This document shows positions 22,650 to 32,980 of a DNA stretch of 64,000 nt, in pieces. Location of the stretch: assembly GCA_949128115.1 (NCBI GenBank), contig OX421965.1:54430012-54494011 (forward strand), given 5' to 3'. The notes beneath the pieces are model-generated. The model searched no databases. It saw only the letters and a list, made by a program, of their open reading frames with translations, and was not told the DNA's origin. The first letter of the stretch is position 1. Every line of letters begins with the position of its first letter. Source of the stretch: Anaspis maculata. Taxonomy: Eukaryota; Arthropoda; Insecta; Coleoptera; Scraptiidae. Made by a program: the position numbers and the translations under genes.

Positions 22650-24243
22650 CATATGAGTTGAAATCTTGCACGACTGTGACTTTCAGTTCGACAACTTTTG
22701 GATTTAAACAGCTATTTTTATTTATTTTTTATATTTTTGATTTTTTGTTAAACTGTTATTAGAGGAAAAAGTTTCATGGTAAAAGTTATCGCCGTAAAAA
22801 AAGACTTGACCGCCGTTTTCTGATATGGCGGTTCATAGCAATTTCAGACGATGCCTATAACGCTTAAAATTATTCAAAAAATTCAAAAAACGTGAAGCAT
22901 AGAAAAACTCATGTTTATCAACAGGTTCTCTGAAAACGTTGAACTGCCAAAAATTTCGAATTGCAAAACCGGTACGTTGGTAGGTAGGTATGTTTATTAT
23001 TCAGCGTCATCAGCCGTTTGCTCATGCATGTTTATATAGCCGTATAAGTTAGTATCTTCGTCTTCGCGCATCCTAATCGCTGTTCCTCAGCGTAGCAGGA
23101 ATGTTGTTTTCGGTTGTGTTTAGTCGAAGATTTAAATAGACGTTATGCGATTGGAAAGAAAAAGTTATTGCGAAACCAGTTTCTTGTGGCCGACTTTTGG
23201 CAGTCCTTCTAGTCTGCTCCATGTCCATCTTCCATCTTTTGCATGATCAACTCAGCTCTAGGAGTATACCTTATTGCTATAATAGGTAGTTGTGGGTTGA
23301 GGGCAAGCACCTTCGAGAGGAGTAAAAATCACAGAATTCTTTTAGATCTCTACTGTTAAATGCTTTCTGGTTCTTCAACGACAAGAATATAAATTTCTGC
23401 AGAACTATTGTTGGAAATAATAATTTCAATTATTTAAGAGAAACTGGTTTAATAATTTCACCTGAATAGATCTATATCAGATGGTGAGGGAAATAGCTCG
23501 GGAAATTGTCTTGGCAAAATTGTGTAAATTCCAAAGCCGTTCTTGGAAAAAGCTGGTTTACACTCTTTTAGCAGAAAACTACATTTTTTGATCGCCTTAA
23601 AAAAAAAAAAAAAAAAAAACCAGCACGCGATTAGGAAGAAACAGGAAAAATGCTATAAAAACAAATCGCAAGGCACACTTCGAGCGGTCATTTATTTCGT
23701 CCTAATTTTCGGCCAAATGCATTCAACCTCATTTTATTGCATCTCTCTGCTGAACATTGTTGACACAAAGCCTTGTTCCAGCAATAATAAGTACCAGAAC
23801 AGAAAAAAAAGCACTCTCGCACACTTTTGTCAGGAAAGTGTGAAAAAGTGCATTTTCCGATCGGCTTTTGGAAAAATCATCGTCATTTTTGCCGCGAAAC
23901 GTCTTATAATGAGCATATTATATCGCAATAGCCCGATCATGGCAAAATCTAAAATCTCAAAAAGGCACCATCTAGTGCAGTGTCCAGGAGCCTATTTTAT
24001 CGGTTTTATCAGACCGAAATCAATTGTTTTTTCCAGAGAATTCTGCTTCACGGATACTAATTGAATCAGTGTAGTGAAAATTTCATCGCTTTGGGTCAGG
24101 TATTTCCGAAGATAAAACTAATTACGAAATTCGCAACACACTCATTATTAAGTTGGCGATTCACAGTGAAAGAGAAACAATGACATCACATGAGTGAGGG
24201 AGAGATAGAGATAGAATTTTTCTTCTTCAGTCTCGGTGCTGGT
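22650..24243. other. Non-coding, poly(A) tract at 23599-23619
   Basis: The only long frame is 23543-24064 (+, 173 residues). It runs through a 21-base A tract giving poly-Lys and has no recognisable domain, so I treat it as a chance ORF. Confidence 0.4.
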
Positions 24244-24579
24244 TACGAAGGCGTAGAGGGGCCAACAACAAATTGTCACAACGTTGAATAAAAATTTAGG
24301 TTGAGTGCTGCAATTTCAACTGCACGATTGTATGTTCGATCTAAAATTGTGAGTTCGAACCTACAATTGTAAGTTCGAGCCTACAATTGTAAGTTTGAAC
24401 TTACAATGAGTTGTTCATGCTCGAACTTACATTAATTATAAGTTCGAACCTTTCAATTGTAGGTTCGGACTTACAATTGTAGATCGAACTTACAATCGTT
24501 TAGTTGCAATTGCAACAATCAACCTCAATTCTGATTCGCCGTTGTGACAATTTTTTGTTAGCCCCTCTGCGGCTTCGTA
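24244..24579. mobile_element. 336-bp inverted element around a palindromic minisatellite
   Basis: TACGAAGGCGTAGAGGGGCC at 24244 is mirrored by the end at 24579. Inward, AAATTGTCACAACG, GGTTGAGTGCTGCAATTTCA and ACGATTGTA pair with the opposite arm. The centre (24345-24505) is a run of units like TTCGAACCTACAATTGTAAG in which each unit contains its own palindrome ACAATTGT. No ORF. Confidence 0.75.
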
Positions 24580-24667
24580 CTACGGCAATGCTCCAAATAC
24601 AAAAAAAGAAAAAAAAGATGCTTCTGAAATTGAACTAGCCAGTTCAGTTTTTTTTTTCATTTTCAGC

Positions 24668-25433
24668 TATTCGCGATTTAAATTAATTTTTCCCGCCACA
24701 AAATGGCCGCGAAAGGCGGAATTCAACTGACAGCTCGAGGTGACATGAGATGTCATACTCACAACTCACAACCCCACTTTTATTGTATCAATCACCCACC
24801 TCTGTCAATCTGTCACCCACCACTGTGTTTTCTGTTTACTCCAGTTTACTCCTTGCTTGGCTTCCTAGTGTGGTCCCAGTTAGAGATAGTGCGTCTGTTT
24901 GCTGTATTTGAGTTTTGCGAGTGAATTTAAAGTGATTGTTGTGTTTAGTAGTATTACTGTAGGTATCCCATCGTTAGTCACAGAACGTGAACGAAAAAAC
25001 TTTGGTGGACAAGAGAAATGGAAAGAAGACTGGGCTCAACAAATTGTACCCGAATGAAACCAGCTCCTAAATGTCCATGAAGCACCTTCTGGATTTGAAC
25101 TCCCCGGAACTTCAAGAGGGTTCGCACAGGTCCCGGACGATGTGCTGATTCGTTTTACACAACACAACAATCACTTTGAATTTACTCGCAAAACTGGAAT
25201 ACAGCAAACAGACGCACTATCTCTAACTAGGACTACACTAGGAAGCCAAGCAAGGAGTAAACTGGAGTAAACAGAAGACACTGAGTGGTGGATGATTGAT
25301 ACAAAAAAAGTGGGGTTGTGAGTTGTGCGTGTCAGAGAGTGCGTGTGACATATCATGTCACCTCGAGCTGTCAGTTGAATTCCGCCTTTCGCGGCCATTT
25401 TGTGGCGGGAAAAATTAATTTAAATCGCGAATA
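24668..25433. mobile_element. 766-bp foldback, arms about 280 bp
   Basis: TATTCGCGATTTAAATTAAT at 24668 is mirrored by ATTAATTTAAATCGCGAATA ending at 25433. The arms share CAAAATGGCCGCGAAAGGCG, AACTGACAGCTCGAGGTGAC, GTTTACTCCAGTTTACTCCT and AGAGATAGTGCGTCTGTTTG. Both arms encode the same short peptide start (MAAKGGIQLTARGDM), but the frames diverge afterwards. The loop is about 205 bp with no domain. It lies less than 1 kb upstream of the CpG-rich promoter. Confidence 0.85.
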
Positions 25434-26199
25434 CCTATACCGAGACCTATACAAATCAAAAATGGCTATATTATGTATAACTATTCGACTAGACAAGCCA
25501 ATTTCAGATACCCGTTTTCTTCAGTTTTTCTTTTGCAGCACTAATACAAATGGAACTGTGAGATAAAAAACAACATTTTGGAAGGCCAGCCTCAACCTTT
25601 TAGGCTGCTCTGTGAAAATCCACGAACACGACGCAACAAGTGCAAGTTTTTTTTTAAAGCTGTCGCAACGATGCAACTTTTACGTTTGCGTATTTTTACG
25701 GAGCGGCCTTAGCAGAGAAGAACTACCAGCCAGTAAAGACGATTTTCGTTACGTAATCTCGAAAATTTTCACATGCCCGTTACGCGTACATTACGTCGCG
25801 ATCTCAGGATGACGACCGTCATATTATACATAGCACATCTGTCAAGACGTTAGCGTCAAGTTAACATGGTACCTACCATTCGTGCAGTTTTTTCATAGCT
25901 TGCTCTAATGAAAAAAGCCGTGAAACTGATTATACCACCTACCTACTAGATGGATTTTGCATTTTCGGGCTTCGTTTTCAATCTTTGATTTGGTTCGATG
26001 GAAAAACAAGTGAACCGTAAAATACACAATAAGATAATAAAGAAAAAGAAATGGAAGTTGTCGTACCAGAAGTCTTCCTCTTTTCCTTGATGATTATACC
26101 CGAAATTACACCTGCCCAATTTTTTTGCGGGAGCGACTGTAAATGGTTTCGATCCTCTCCCAAGGAAGACACGAGCCCACAGTGTTTTAGCTGAAAATG
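25434..26199. other. Non-coding, nothing recognised
   Basis: AT-rich upstream flank of the promoter block. Frames reaching in from the GC-rich region on minus (25946-26350 and 25978-26565) overlap each other in different frames and have no domain. Confidence 0.5.
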
Positions 26200-26835
26200 T
26201 GCGCCAAAAACGGCATTCCTGAGGACCGCGAAGAATAGCATACGAAATAACGACGACGATGGAAGTCGCGGGCAACAGCAGGCATGGATGGCGTGGCCCC
26301 CTTCCATCGCGCGCGACGCTGGCACACCTCGCCGAAGGTAGATTCGACATGTTGCTTGCTGGCCTTTAGTCGGATTAAAACCTCGTAATAAACCTGCCGC
26401 GCATCCGACATTTGCCCCACTTATTTCCGAAGCCGGTGTGTGTTTGTTGTGATTCCCGGTGCTTAGGAGCCGCTCCCGTTCGCGGTCGCCCCCTCCCCGA
26501 AATTCCCGCCAAATTTCCGATGCCCCGAGTCCCGCAGGAACGGGAAAGCGCGCGCCGCCCCGCAAAAGCCGCCAAAGTCCAAACCACCTAGAGCGCCCAT
26601 CTGCGGAAATCCCTGACGTGGATCTAGTTACAACAACAAAGTGTTGCAGTGTTTTGGTGTTGTTTGTTATTGTTCCTCTGTTGTTGTGTTTATTGATTTC
26701 GGTGGAGTCGCGTGCTGCAGGAATAAGCGAAATAAGCCATGCGCCGTGCCAGTGTTTTCCTCAGTTTCATGTGATCCCCGCGATTTTTGTTCTTCGGCTC
26801 ATCCATCCAGGACCATGGTGTGGTAAGCCTGTGAT
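26200..26835 (+). promoter_or_regulatory. CpG-rich promoter and 5' UTR of the membrane-protein gene
   Basis: This is the most GC- and CpG-rich block of the window (for example 26460-26600, CGCTCCCGTTCGCGGTCGCC). The part from about 26630 looks like transcribed leader. Two upstream ORFs precede the main start. One at 26739-26774 reads MRRASVFLSFM and stops; the other at 26815-26826 reads MVW and stops, with a strong ACCATGG context. TCAGTTTC at 26761 resembles an arthropod initiator, but I cannot place the start site. Many ORFs overlap here on both strands because stop codons are rare in GC-rich DNA. Confidence 0.6.
26815..26826 (+). promoter_or_regulatory. Upstream ORF (MVW) overlapping a possible splice donor
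   Basis: ATG at 26815 in a near-optimal ACCATGG context is followed by GTG TGG TAA. The same bases contain GTGTG|GTAAGC, a good splice donor. They may be a translational brake just upstream of the main ATG at 26836, or the end of an alternative first exon. Confidence 0.45.
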
Positions 26836-26953
26836 ATGGCGGAAGCTAAACCTCTGTATTCGACATGCGTTGCCGTTCTGGGATTCATCTGCTTCGTGGT
26901 CGGAGCCACCGCCGTTGGGATACCGATGTGGGGCTACTTTGACACCCCTCATG
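26836..26953 (+). CDS. First coding exon of a claudin/PMP22-like four-transmembrane protein (partial)
   Basis: The exon encodes 39 residues plus one base (phase 1) and ends CATG|GTAAGAA, a consensus donor. It begins MAEAKPLYSTCVAVL. Residues about 11-29 form a hydrophobic helix (VAVLGFICFVVGATAVGI), followed at once by PMWGYFDTPH. A short cytoplasmic start, one helix, then a loop opening with P-x-W is how claudin, PMP22/EMP and LHFPL-type tetraspan proteins begin. In insects such proteins act in septate junctions or as membrane scaffolds. The start is supported by the CpG-rich leader and by the lack of a longer in-frame upstream start. The WxxC motif of the first extracellular loop and the other three helices must lie on later exons, which I did not find in the following 37 kb. 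Coding status is fairly secure; the exact family is inference. Confidence 0.65.
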
Positions 26954-28399
26954 GTAAGAAATAAAGAAAAAAACAAAGAAATGAAAAAAAATCCTAGTGG
27001 AAATGTGCACTATACACAGTGGAACCATACGTCTCCGCTCCCTTCTTTACCTTTGCGAACGAACGTAAACACAAAAGTTATACTTTATGCGCAAGTGCTA
27101 TTGATTTAATTTGCTTCTGGTTATGGCGGAAAATTGAATGGGGTACTATTAACTAACACAACGAACACTCCGTTTATTTTCCTCGATGGGAGTTGCAGTG
27201 AAATAAACGATTGATTTTCTTGTGGTTGGTAAAATTGGCTACGTAGGTAGTTCTAACTTTCAAGCTAAGGGGTGCGCGCTTTTGATGACGCACGTGGCTG
27301 AGAAGGGTCATAGGTTACCTAGCACTTGTAGAGGTAGGTATACGGTACCTCGTACCTCCAACAGTTGGGACTCACGGCTCAACCTATAATTACTTTGACC
27401 GTCACAGTTCAATGTTGTTTTCAATTTTTTGTTGAACTTCCTATTAGTGTGGAGTGGGAAAATGAAAATCTGGCATGGAAGGCCCTTCGATTTTTCTGCT
27501 TTTCGATTGCGGAGCGATATCACGAAGATCAAATAGGGGGAGCTTGGCACGTGGCTTTGGCATGTCAAAAACACATTCAGCAAAGCCATATAGCATAGCG
27601 TAAAGCGATAAAAGGTTAAACTCATTTTGTTCTGATTTCTGTTTTTGCCCCTTAACGGTCTATCGAACTGTGTCTGGATGCTTCTTGGCCAAATGTATAA
27701 TGCTCAACAAGATTGGAAAGATTGGGACAGGATTATACGATCCGGAAGACAAAAATTGTCGATGGTATCGATGTCGAACAAAAGTTGCCTGGGAGAAGGA
27801 ATGAATAACCTCGGGAATAACATGCCAAATGAGGGAAATCGACGCCCGCAGCTGTTGAGAATTTTTGGTAGACACTTCATTCGTAGTGATAGAGAATATT
27901 TCTAGAGGTTTTCGCCCCGTTCAGCCCCCCAACGAGGGTGAGAAATTGCGTCAAGAGAGTCTCTTCCGCAAAGTGCAGAACGGGCAAACCGTGTGATTTT
28001 TTTGAACATTGAACATTCAAGTATCCCCCATCGGTGGTGGTGAGAAATTGCGTAGAAGTGAAGAAGTGTGCTTCGCACTTTGCCCAATTTCTCGCCTCCG
28101 ATGGGGATGAACGGGGTTTATACCTTCTAGAACATTCTTCTTCATAACAAGCAAGGTCGCTGATAGATTTTTGCTAGAAAAATCGCACGATTTGTCCGTT
28201 CCGAACTTTGTAACCTATGTTTCTCGATAATTCTATAGTGCAACAATTTAATGAATAATAATCAAGATTCTTTACACCGTGTTGATGGTAAGATGGCAGA
28301 TCATGGATCAGCATTTGTTTGTAATCGAGGAATCGAGACACTTGTTTTGACTTACAAAATATAATGTCATCACATGAGTATTAATAAGTATGTATACTA
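26954..28399 (+). other. Start of a long intron, nothing recognised
   Basis: The intron opens with the GTAAGAA donor. Frames at 27308-27625 (-), 27365-27598 (+) and 27645-27905 (+) overlap frames on the opposite strand and show no domain or matching acceptor. No repeat family was identified here. Confidence 0.45.
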
Positions 28400-28601
28400 T
28401 ATAGAGTGGTCCAGTTTTTGTTACATTAATTTTGGGAGGTGATATAGGTATAATCAAAAATGAAGGGATTTTTGCCAAAAAAAGATATTCCAGAATTGCA
28501 TAATAACGGAGATACAGGGTGGCCCAACGAAAACAGAACGGAGGAATCTTCGGGCATATCACCTAATTTTTTTAATAAAAGCTCAGACAGGTCGATTCTC
28601 A

Positions 28602-29496
28602 TATTGAGGGGGACATCAAAACGTACATTGGCGAATTTCTATCTCAAGCCCCCTCACCCCCACCCATCCCAACTTCGAATTTTCAATTAACACCACCCAC
28701 CTTGCGATACATCAAATTGAAGAGAATTGAATTCTCTTTCTGAAGAATTATTTCTATAATTTTCAACACCACCCCCTTCTTCCTAAAATTGTCTGAGTTT
28801 CGAACTCGGTTTCCAATGTAATATTCTTGACCTCTTAATTCTCTTCAGTACAATCAACGTCATCCTGCACAGCATCGAGGAAGAAAATTTTCTGTGTAAA
28901 AAGTGGCACCCAAATTCACCCCTTCAAACCCCTTCAAACTCCCCCACTCAAACTTCAAAATTTAAAATGACACTACCTACTTTGTGATATTATGTATAAT
29001 TTTTAGAATTTTCAAAAAGCCCTCTTTCCCCCTAAAATACTCCGAATGTTCAATTTATCAGGGGAGGAGCTGAAAATTTTGAAAAAATTGTTTTCAGAAA
29101 GAGAATTAAATTCTCTTTGATTCGATGTATCACAAAGTAAGTGGTGTCTGTTGAATTGTGAAGTTGGGGTGGGGGAGAGGAAAGGAGTGAATTTGGGTAG
29201 CACTTTTTTCCACCGAAAATTTTCTCCTTAGATGCTATTTAGGATGACGCTGATTAAATTGGAGAGAATTGAGGGGTCAAGAATATTAAATGGGACAGTC
29301 AGGAAATTCCAGAGAGAAGAAGGGTGGGGTAATAATTTTGATTTTTTTTTTCAAAAAGAGAATTTGATTATCTTTGATTTGATGTATCGCAAAGTCGATG
29401 GTGTCATTTGAAATTTTGAAGTTGAGGTGGGTAGGGGTGAGGGGTCTGAAGATAGGAATTTGCCAATGTAAATATGTTTCAGATGTCCTCCTCGAT
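28602..29496. mobile_element. Palindromic element inserted in the left arm, about 0.9 kb
   Basis: ATTGAGGGGGACATC at 28602 is mirrored by GATGTCCTCCTCGAT ending at 29496. Inward, TACATTGGCGAATTTCTATC, CCCCCTCACCCCCACCCA and GATACATCAAATTGAAGAG pair with the opposite arm. A GAGAATTNAATTCTCTTT-type block repeats at about 28722, 29100 and 29357, so the arms contain internal repeats. The matching right arm of the outer foldback lacks this block. Confidence 0.65.
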
Positions 29497-29581
29497 TGGA
29501 CATTGTTTTTTTAGCGTAACTTTTGAACCGTTCAACCGATTTTGTTCAAATTTGAGTCTGCGAGTCTCTATCGAACCATAA

Positions 29582-29710
29582 TAGGTTTGTTCCATCAAGA
29601 GGTTGCAAACTAGTCAGAGCCAATAAGAATCGAGAAATACATTTTGCAAACTGATTTGGGCGCTTCTCATTGGCTCTGACTAGTTTGAGATTGCTAATGG
29701 AACAAACCTA
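29582..29710. mobile_element. 129-bp palindromic MITE with ATAA target duplication
   Basis: TAGGTTTGTTCCATCAAGAG at 29582 and GGAACAAACCTA ending at 29710 are inverted ends of a stem of about 48 bp that continues through AACTAGTCAGAGCCAAT. ATAA flanks both sides (29578-29581 and 29711-29714). The opposite arm of the host foldback near 30256-30275 keeps an uninterrupted single ATAA site. Confidence 0.85.
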
Positions 29711-30596
29711 ATAACGTGTTTCATCAAAATTATCCGGGGGCGTAGATAATGGGGGCACCCTTCTTTTTGTCTCCTAATTTTTTACCCCCTCAAAAAACTT
29801 CAAAAATCGTTCATATTTTTGAGTTATATTGATATGTGCAATTTTGAAGGAAAAGTTACTCTTGCAAAATTTTCTTGCAAACATCTCGGAAATACCACTT
29901 TCAAGGGCCAAAATTTCAAATCCAAGAAAACTTATGATTTCTCAACTGAAATATGTTTTATAGGTGTTTCAAGTTGATAAATCACCATTTTTGCTGAAGA
30001 ACAAGAAGTTTTCAAGGAACAAAATTTTTAGGCTCTTGAAAGTGAGGATTTTGAGATGTTTTTCAAAGTTTCAAACCCAGATATCTCGGAAACGAAGCCT
30101 CTAATCAAAATTTGGCAAGGGTAACTTTTTCTTCTAAATTGAACACAGAACTAGAAAATATGAATATTTCAAAATTTTCAAGAAGGTAAAAAATTAGGGA
30201 GCGAAAAAAGGGGTGCCCCTCTATTACCTACGCCCATTGATAATTTTGATAAAACGCGTTATAATCGTGCGGTAGAGACTTGCTTAAGTAAGCTTTGGTT
30301 CAAATTTGAACAAAATCGGTTGAACGGTTCAAACGAGGGTTCAAAAGTTATGATTAGAATACGATTCTTTATTTCCAACTTTGAAGGGCAATATCTCCGT
30401 TATCATGCACTTTTTTTTGGGGAAAGTGCCTTCCATTTTTGATTTCCTATCATCTCTCAGAATTAGTGTATTAAAAACTGGATCATCCTGTAGAGTGGTT
30501 AAACTAAGTCATTACTTTGGTAAGCTGTGCCCCACCCAAGGTAAGAAGCTTCACACTCCAGGATTTGACCAGGCCCGTCATCTGAACAGATTTCAG

Positions 30597-30719
30597 TAAA
30601 GAGTGATCGAATAAATTTATCCTCAAAGTAGGCCTCGGTCTCCTTGGTAGCCACGTTTTTCGGCCAGATTTTCAGGAATGATAGGCGACTTGAGAAGAAA
30701 TTTATTCGGTCACTCGTTA
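30597..30719. mobile_element. 123-bp palindromic MITE, family A copy 2
   Basis: The ends TAAAGAGTGATCGAATAAAT and the inverse of TAACGAGTGACCGAATAAAT pair. The internal GCCAGATTTTCAGGAAT is the reverse complement of the block in the copy at 10632-10755. Confidence 0.75.
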
Positions 30720-31357
30720 GAATGTTTAAAAAATATGAGTAAAATTTTTGAATAGTGAGTGGATGTAAAAATAGAGCCATTGTAATCTCGTCGAGGCATT
30801 CGTAGTGCACTACTTACTAGCCCTCAATATCCCTGCTGTCTTAGAACCGGCCGGGTTGAGCAGAGAATGCCAAGCGGGTAGATGGGATGACCCTCATTCC
30901 CTTTACAAGAGGGCAAATCGAGGGGCAAATCCTTATTTGGGATGCGACCTGCGATTGCGGTGATACACTTGCTCCTTCGTACTTGAATCAGTTGTCCACT
31001 ATAAGAGGGTTAGTGGACCAGTGGTTACCAAAACGGCGCGAAAGAAAATAGATAAATACAAACAATCCATTATCCTCACCATTATCGAATTAAACTGTCT
31101 GCTCATTCCTCCTTCTGTTGTTGAAACTTCATGTTATTCACCTGAAACATGACCTGGGGATTTCATTTTGTTGAACTGTGACCGTGAACGCCTACAACCA
31201 AATTTCAGATAATCTAATTTCGTTGCCTTCAAATTCAGTCCCGGTCAAAAGAGATCAATTCTTCGGTCACTTTCAGATTCAGACCAAATTATCCGCCAAA
31301 TCATATGGAAGATCTGCCTATAACGAGGCCTATAAGAAGCTGTGGATCCTGTAGATG
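30720..31357. other. Non-coding, nothing recognised
   Basis: No exon, RNA gene or repeat identified. Confidence 0.5.
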
Positions 31358-32635
31358 TGCTCTATACCATTTACAGGTCGATTTCACACTCGTGAAATCC
31401 ATTTTCAGACTCTTGAAAGCCAATTTTTCACAAACGAAAATATATTTCACACTGATGAAATTCAACTGTGCACTCATCTCTACTCTAGGAAAAGAGATGT
31501 CCTCCAAGATTTGACCAGGAAAATGCGCAGTAGATTCGGTCGGTCCTTTCTTTTTTTCGCATTGAGTACGATCATTCGTCTCACTCTTCAGCTCAGCTAA
31601 TGTTACTGTTGTATGTTGTGTTGCCTGTTATTATGCTCCAAGCTTCATCGAAATTCGAAAGTGAATTTTATGGTGGCCTCCTCAGTGGCCTCCTCAGTGG
31701 CCTCCGAATCTTATATCAGATTTTGGAAAGAAGTTTCAAGCTATGAAATGTGAATGATCTCAAAAATTTCTTTCTCATTGTGTGTTCTATACAATAACGG
31801 ATAAAAAAGTAATGTTGAGGAGAAATTATAATTCAATTTTCGAGATTATTAACTCTTCAAGTTTATTCAATGTTTAGGACCACCTGACTTTTGGTTGAAG
31901 GCGCGCTTGCACGCCTTTATGACCTAGTGAAATCAAAATTCCTTGCAAAATTCACACAAATGAAATCCAATTCATCCTCATGAACTCCAATTTCATCTAC
32001 ATGGATTCCAAGTTCATACTCATGAAATCCATTTCCTCAATTATGAAATTGAATTTTGTACAGTGTTGCGCGTTCATTCGAAGGATACATTTCTTTGGAA
32101 TTGGAAAAAAAAGTTGACATATGTACTTAACTTATGCATCTCCCCGAGCATCACCCCGTATAATCGAAAATATTTTTATGTGATGCAGAATGAAAAACGA
32201 TGTGGTGGAGCGGGAGGAGGGGGCGTCGAATCGTATTTTTATCTTGAACGGTTGAAACGGATAGTGTACTTTTGTTTGTGGAAAATTGTTTTTCATCCTT
32301 CACCATGGTTATATTGAAGTATGTATAAGGTATAGGTACATATATGATAAAAAGTGGTTAATATGTAATAATTAATATAAATTGTAAATTTCTTCCATTT
32401 CCATATTATTTGGGAGAGTTCCTCTAATGCTTGCAGCATTTCCTCTTTGCACAGCAATTGAGATTCTCTGCGCGAGATATTCTCTAGCTCGCGATTCTCC
32501 AGATTTTTTTTTAGGGAACCCCCTATTAAATTTATAAATTTTTTTGTATCTTCACACTATTGGTTTTCATGAGTGTGAAAATGGATTTCACGAGTGTGAA
32601 ATCGACCTGTGAATAGTATAGATGACCAAAATCGA
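31358..32635. mobile_element. Foldback with degenerate 20-22 bp repeats
   Basis: ACAGGTCGATTTCACACTCG near 31374 with TGAAATCCATTTTC after it is mirrored near 32573-32610. The left arm continues as tandem units of about 21 bp like TTCACACTGATGAAATTCAA (31384-31470). A second cluster at 31930-32060 repeats the theme (CTCATGAAATCCATTTCC and similar). The frames 31301-31507 (-), 31305-31514 (+) and 31355-31600 (+) are products of the repeats. Confidence 0.65.
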
Positions 32636-32764
32636 GTCTCTTTTTCCATAGTTAACGACTCTCACAGCTTTCCTCTAGATGGAAACGCTGTGATTTTGAC
32701 TAAAACAAAAACTGGAATTGCAATCATAGAATGCGGTGAAATCCAGTTTGAAAGATGAGAAATC

Positions 32765-32980
32765 TATATCCCATAGACTTTCTATTTTCAGTAGAATGAC
32801 TTTTTGGAGCAAAAATGAAGCGACAAGCTGAGGGGCTACGGCTACGGCTGATGGCACCTGCAAAGTTTTGGAGAGAAACTATCAGCGGCCATCGGCCGTA
32901 TTATCCCAGCGATCCAACTTGTCACTTTATTTTTGCCCCAAAAGGTCATTCTACTGAAAATAGAAAGTGTATGGGATATA
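32765..32980. mobile_element. 216-bp palindromic MITE
   Basis: TATATCCCATAGACTTTCTA at 32765 is mirrored by TAGAAAGTGTATGGGATATA ending at 32980. The stem continues through TTTTCAGTAGAATGACTTTT and GGAGCAAAAATGAAG. A partial relative lies at 18573-18733. Confidence 0.8.

Larger units (their letters stand above)
28402..30490. mobile_element. Nested Tc1/mariner-like foldback, 2.1 kb with insertions
   Basis: The outer ends (TAGAGTGGTCCAGTTTTTG at 28402 and CAAAAACTGGATCATCCTG-like sequence ending at 30490) are flanked by TA. The arms share ATAACGGAGATA, AACTTTTGAACC with GTTCAACCGATTTTGTTCAA, TCTCTA, GGGCGTAG with GGGGCACCCTT, and AACTTTTTCTTC-type sequence meeting near 29980. The left arm is longer because it carries a palindromic block (about 28510-29510) and a 129-bp MITE (29582-29710). 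No coding sequence. Confidence 0.75.

Noticed and set aside
23543..24064. 173-residue ORF on plus
   Set aside because: It runs through a 21-base poly(A) tract and lacks any domain or conserved pattern.
24345..24505. CRISPR-like array
   Set aside because: The 20-bp units are contiguous, variable and palindromic with no unique spacers, and the genome is eukaryotic.
25946..26587. Four overlapping minus-strand ORFs (up to 195 residues) in the CpG-rich block
   Set aside because: They overlap in different frames and the region is GC-rich, where stop codons are rare. None has a domain.
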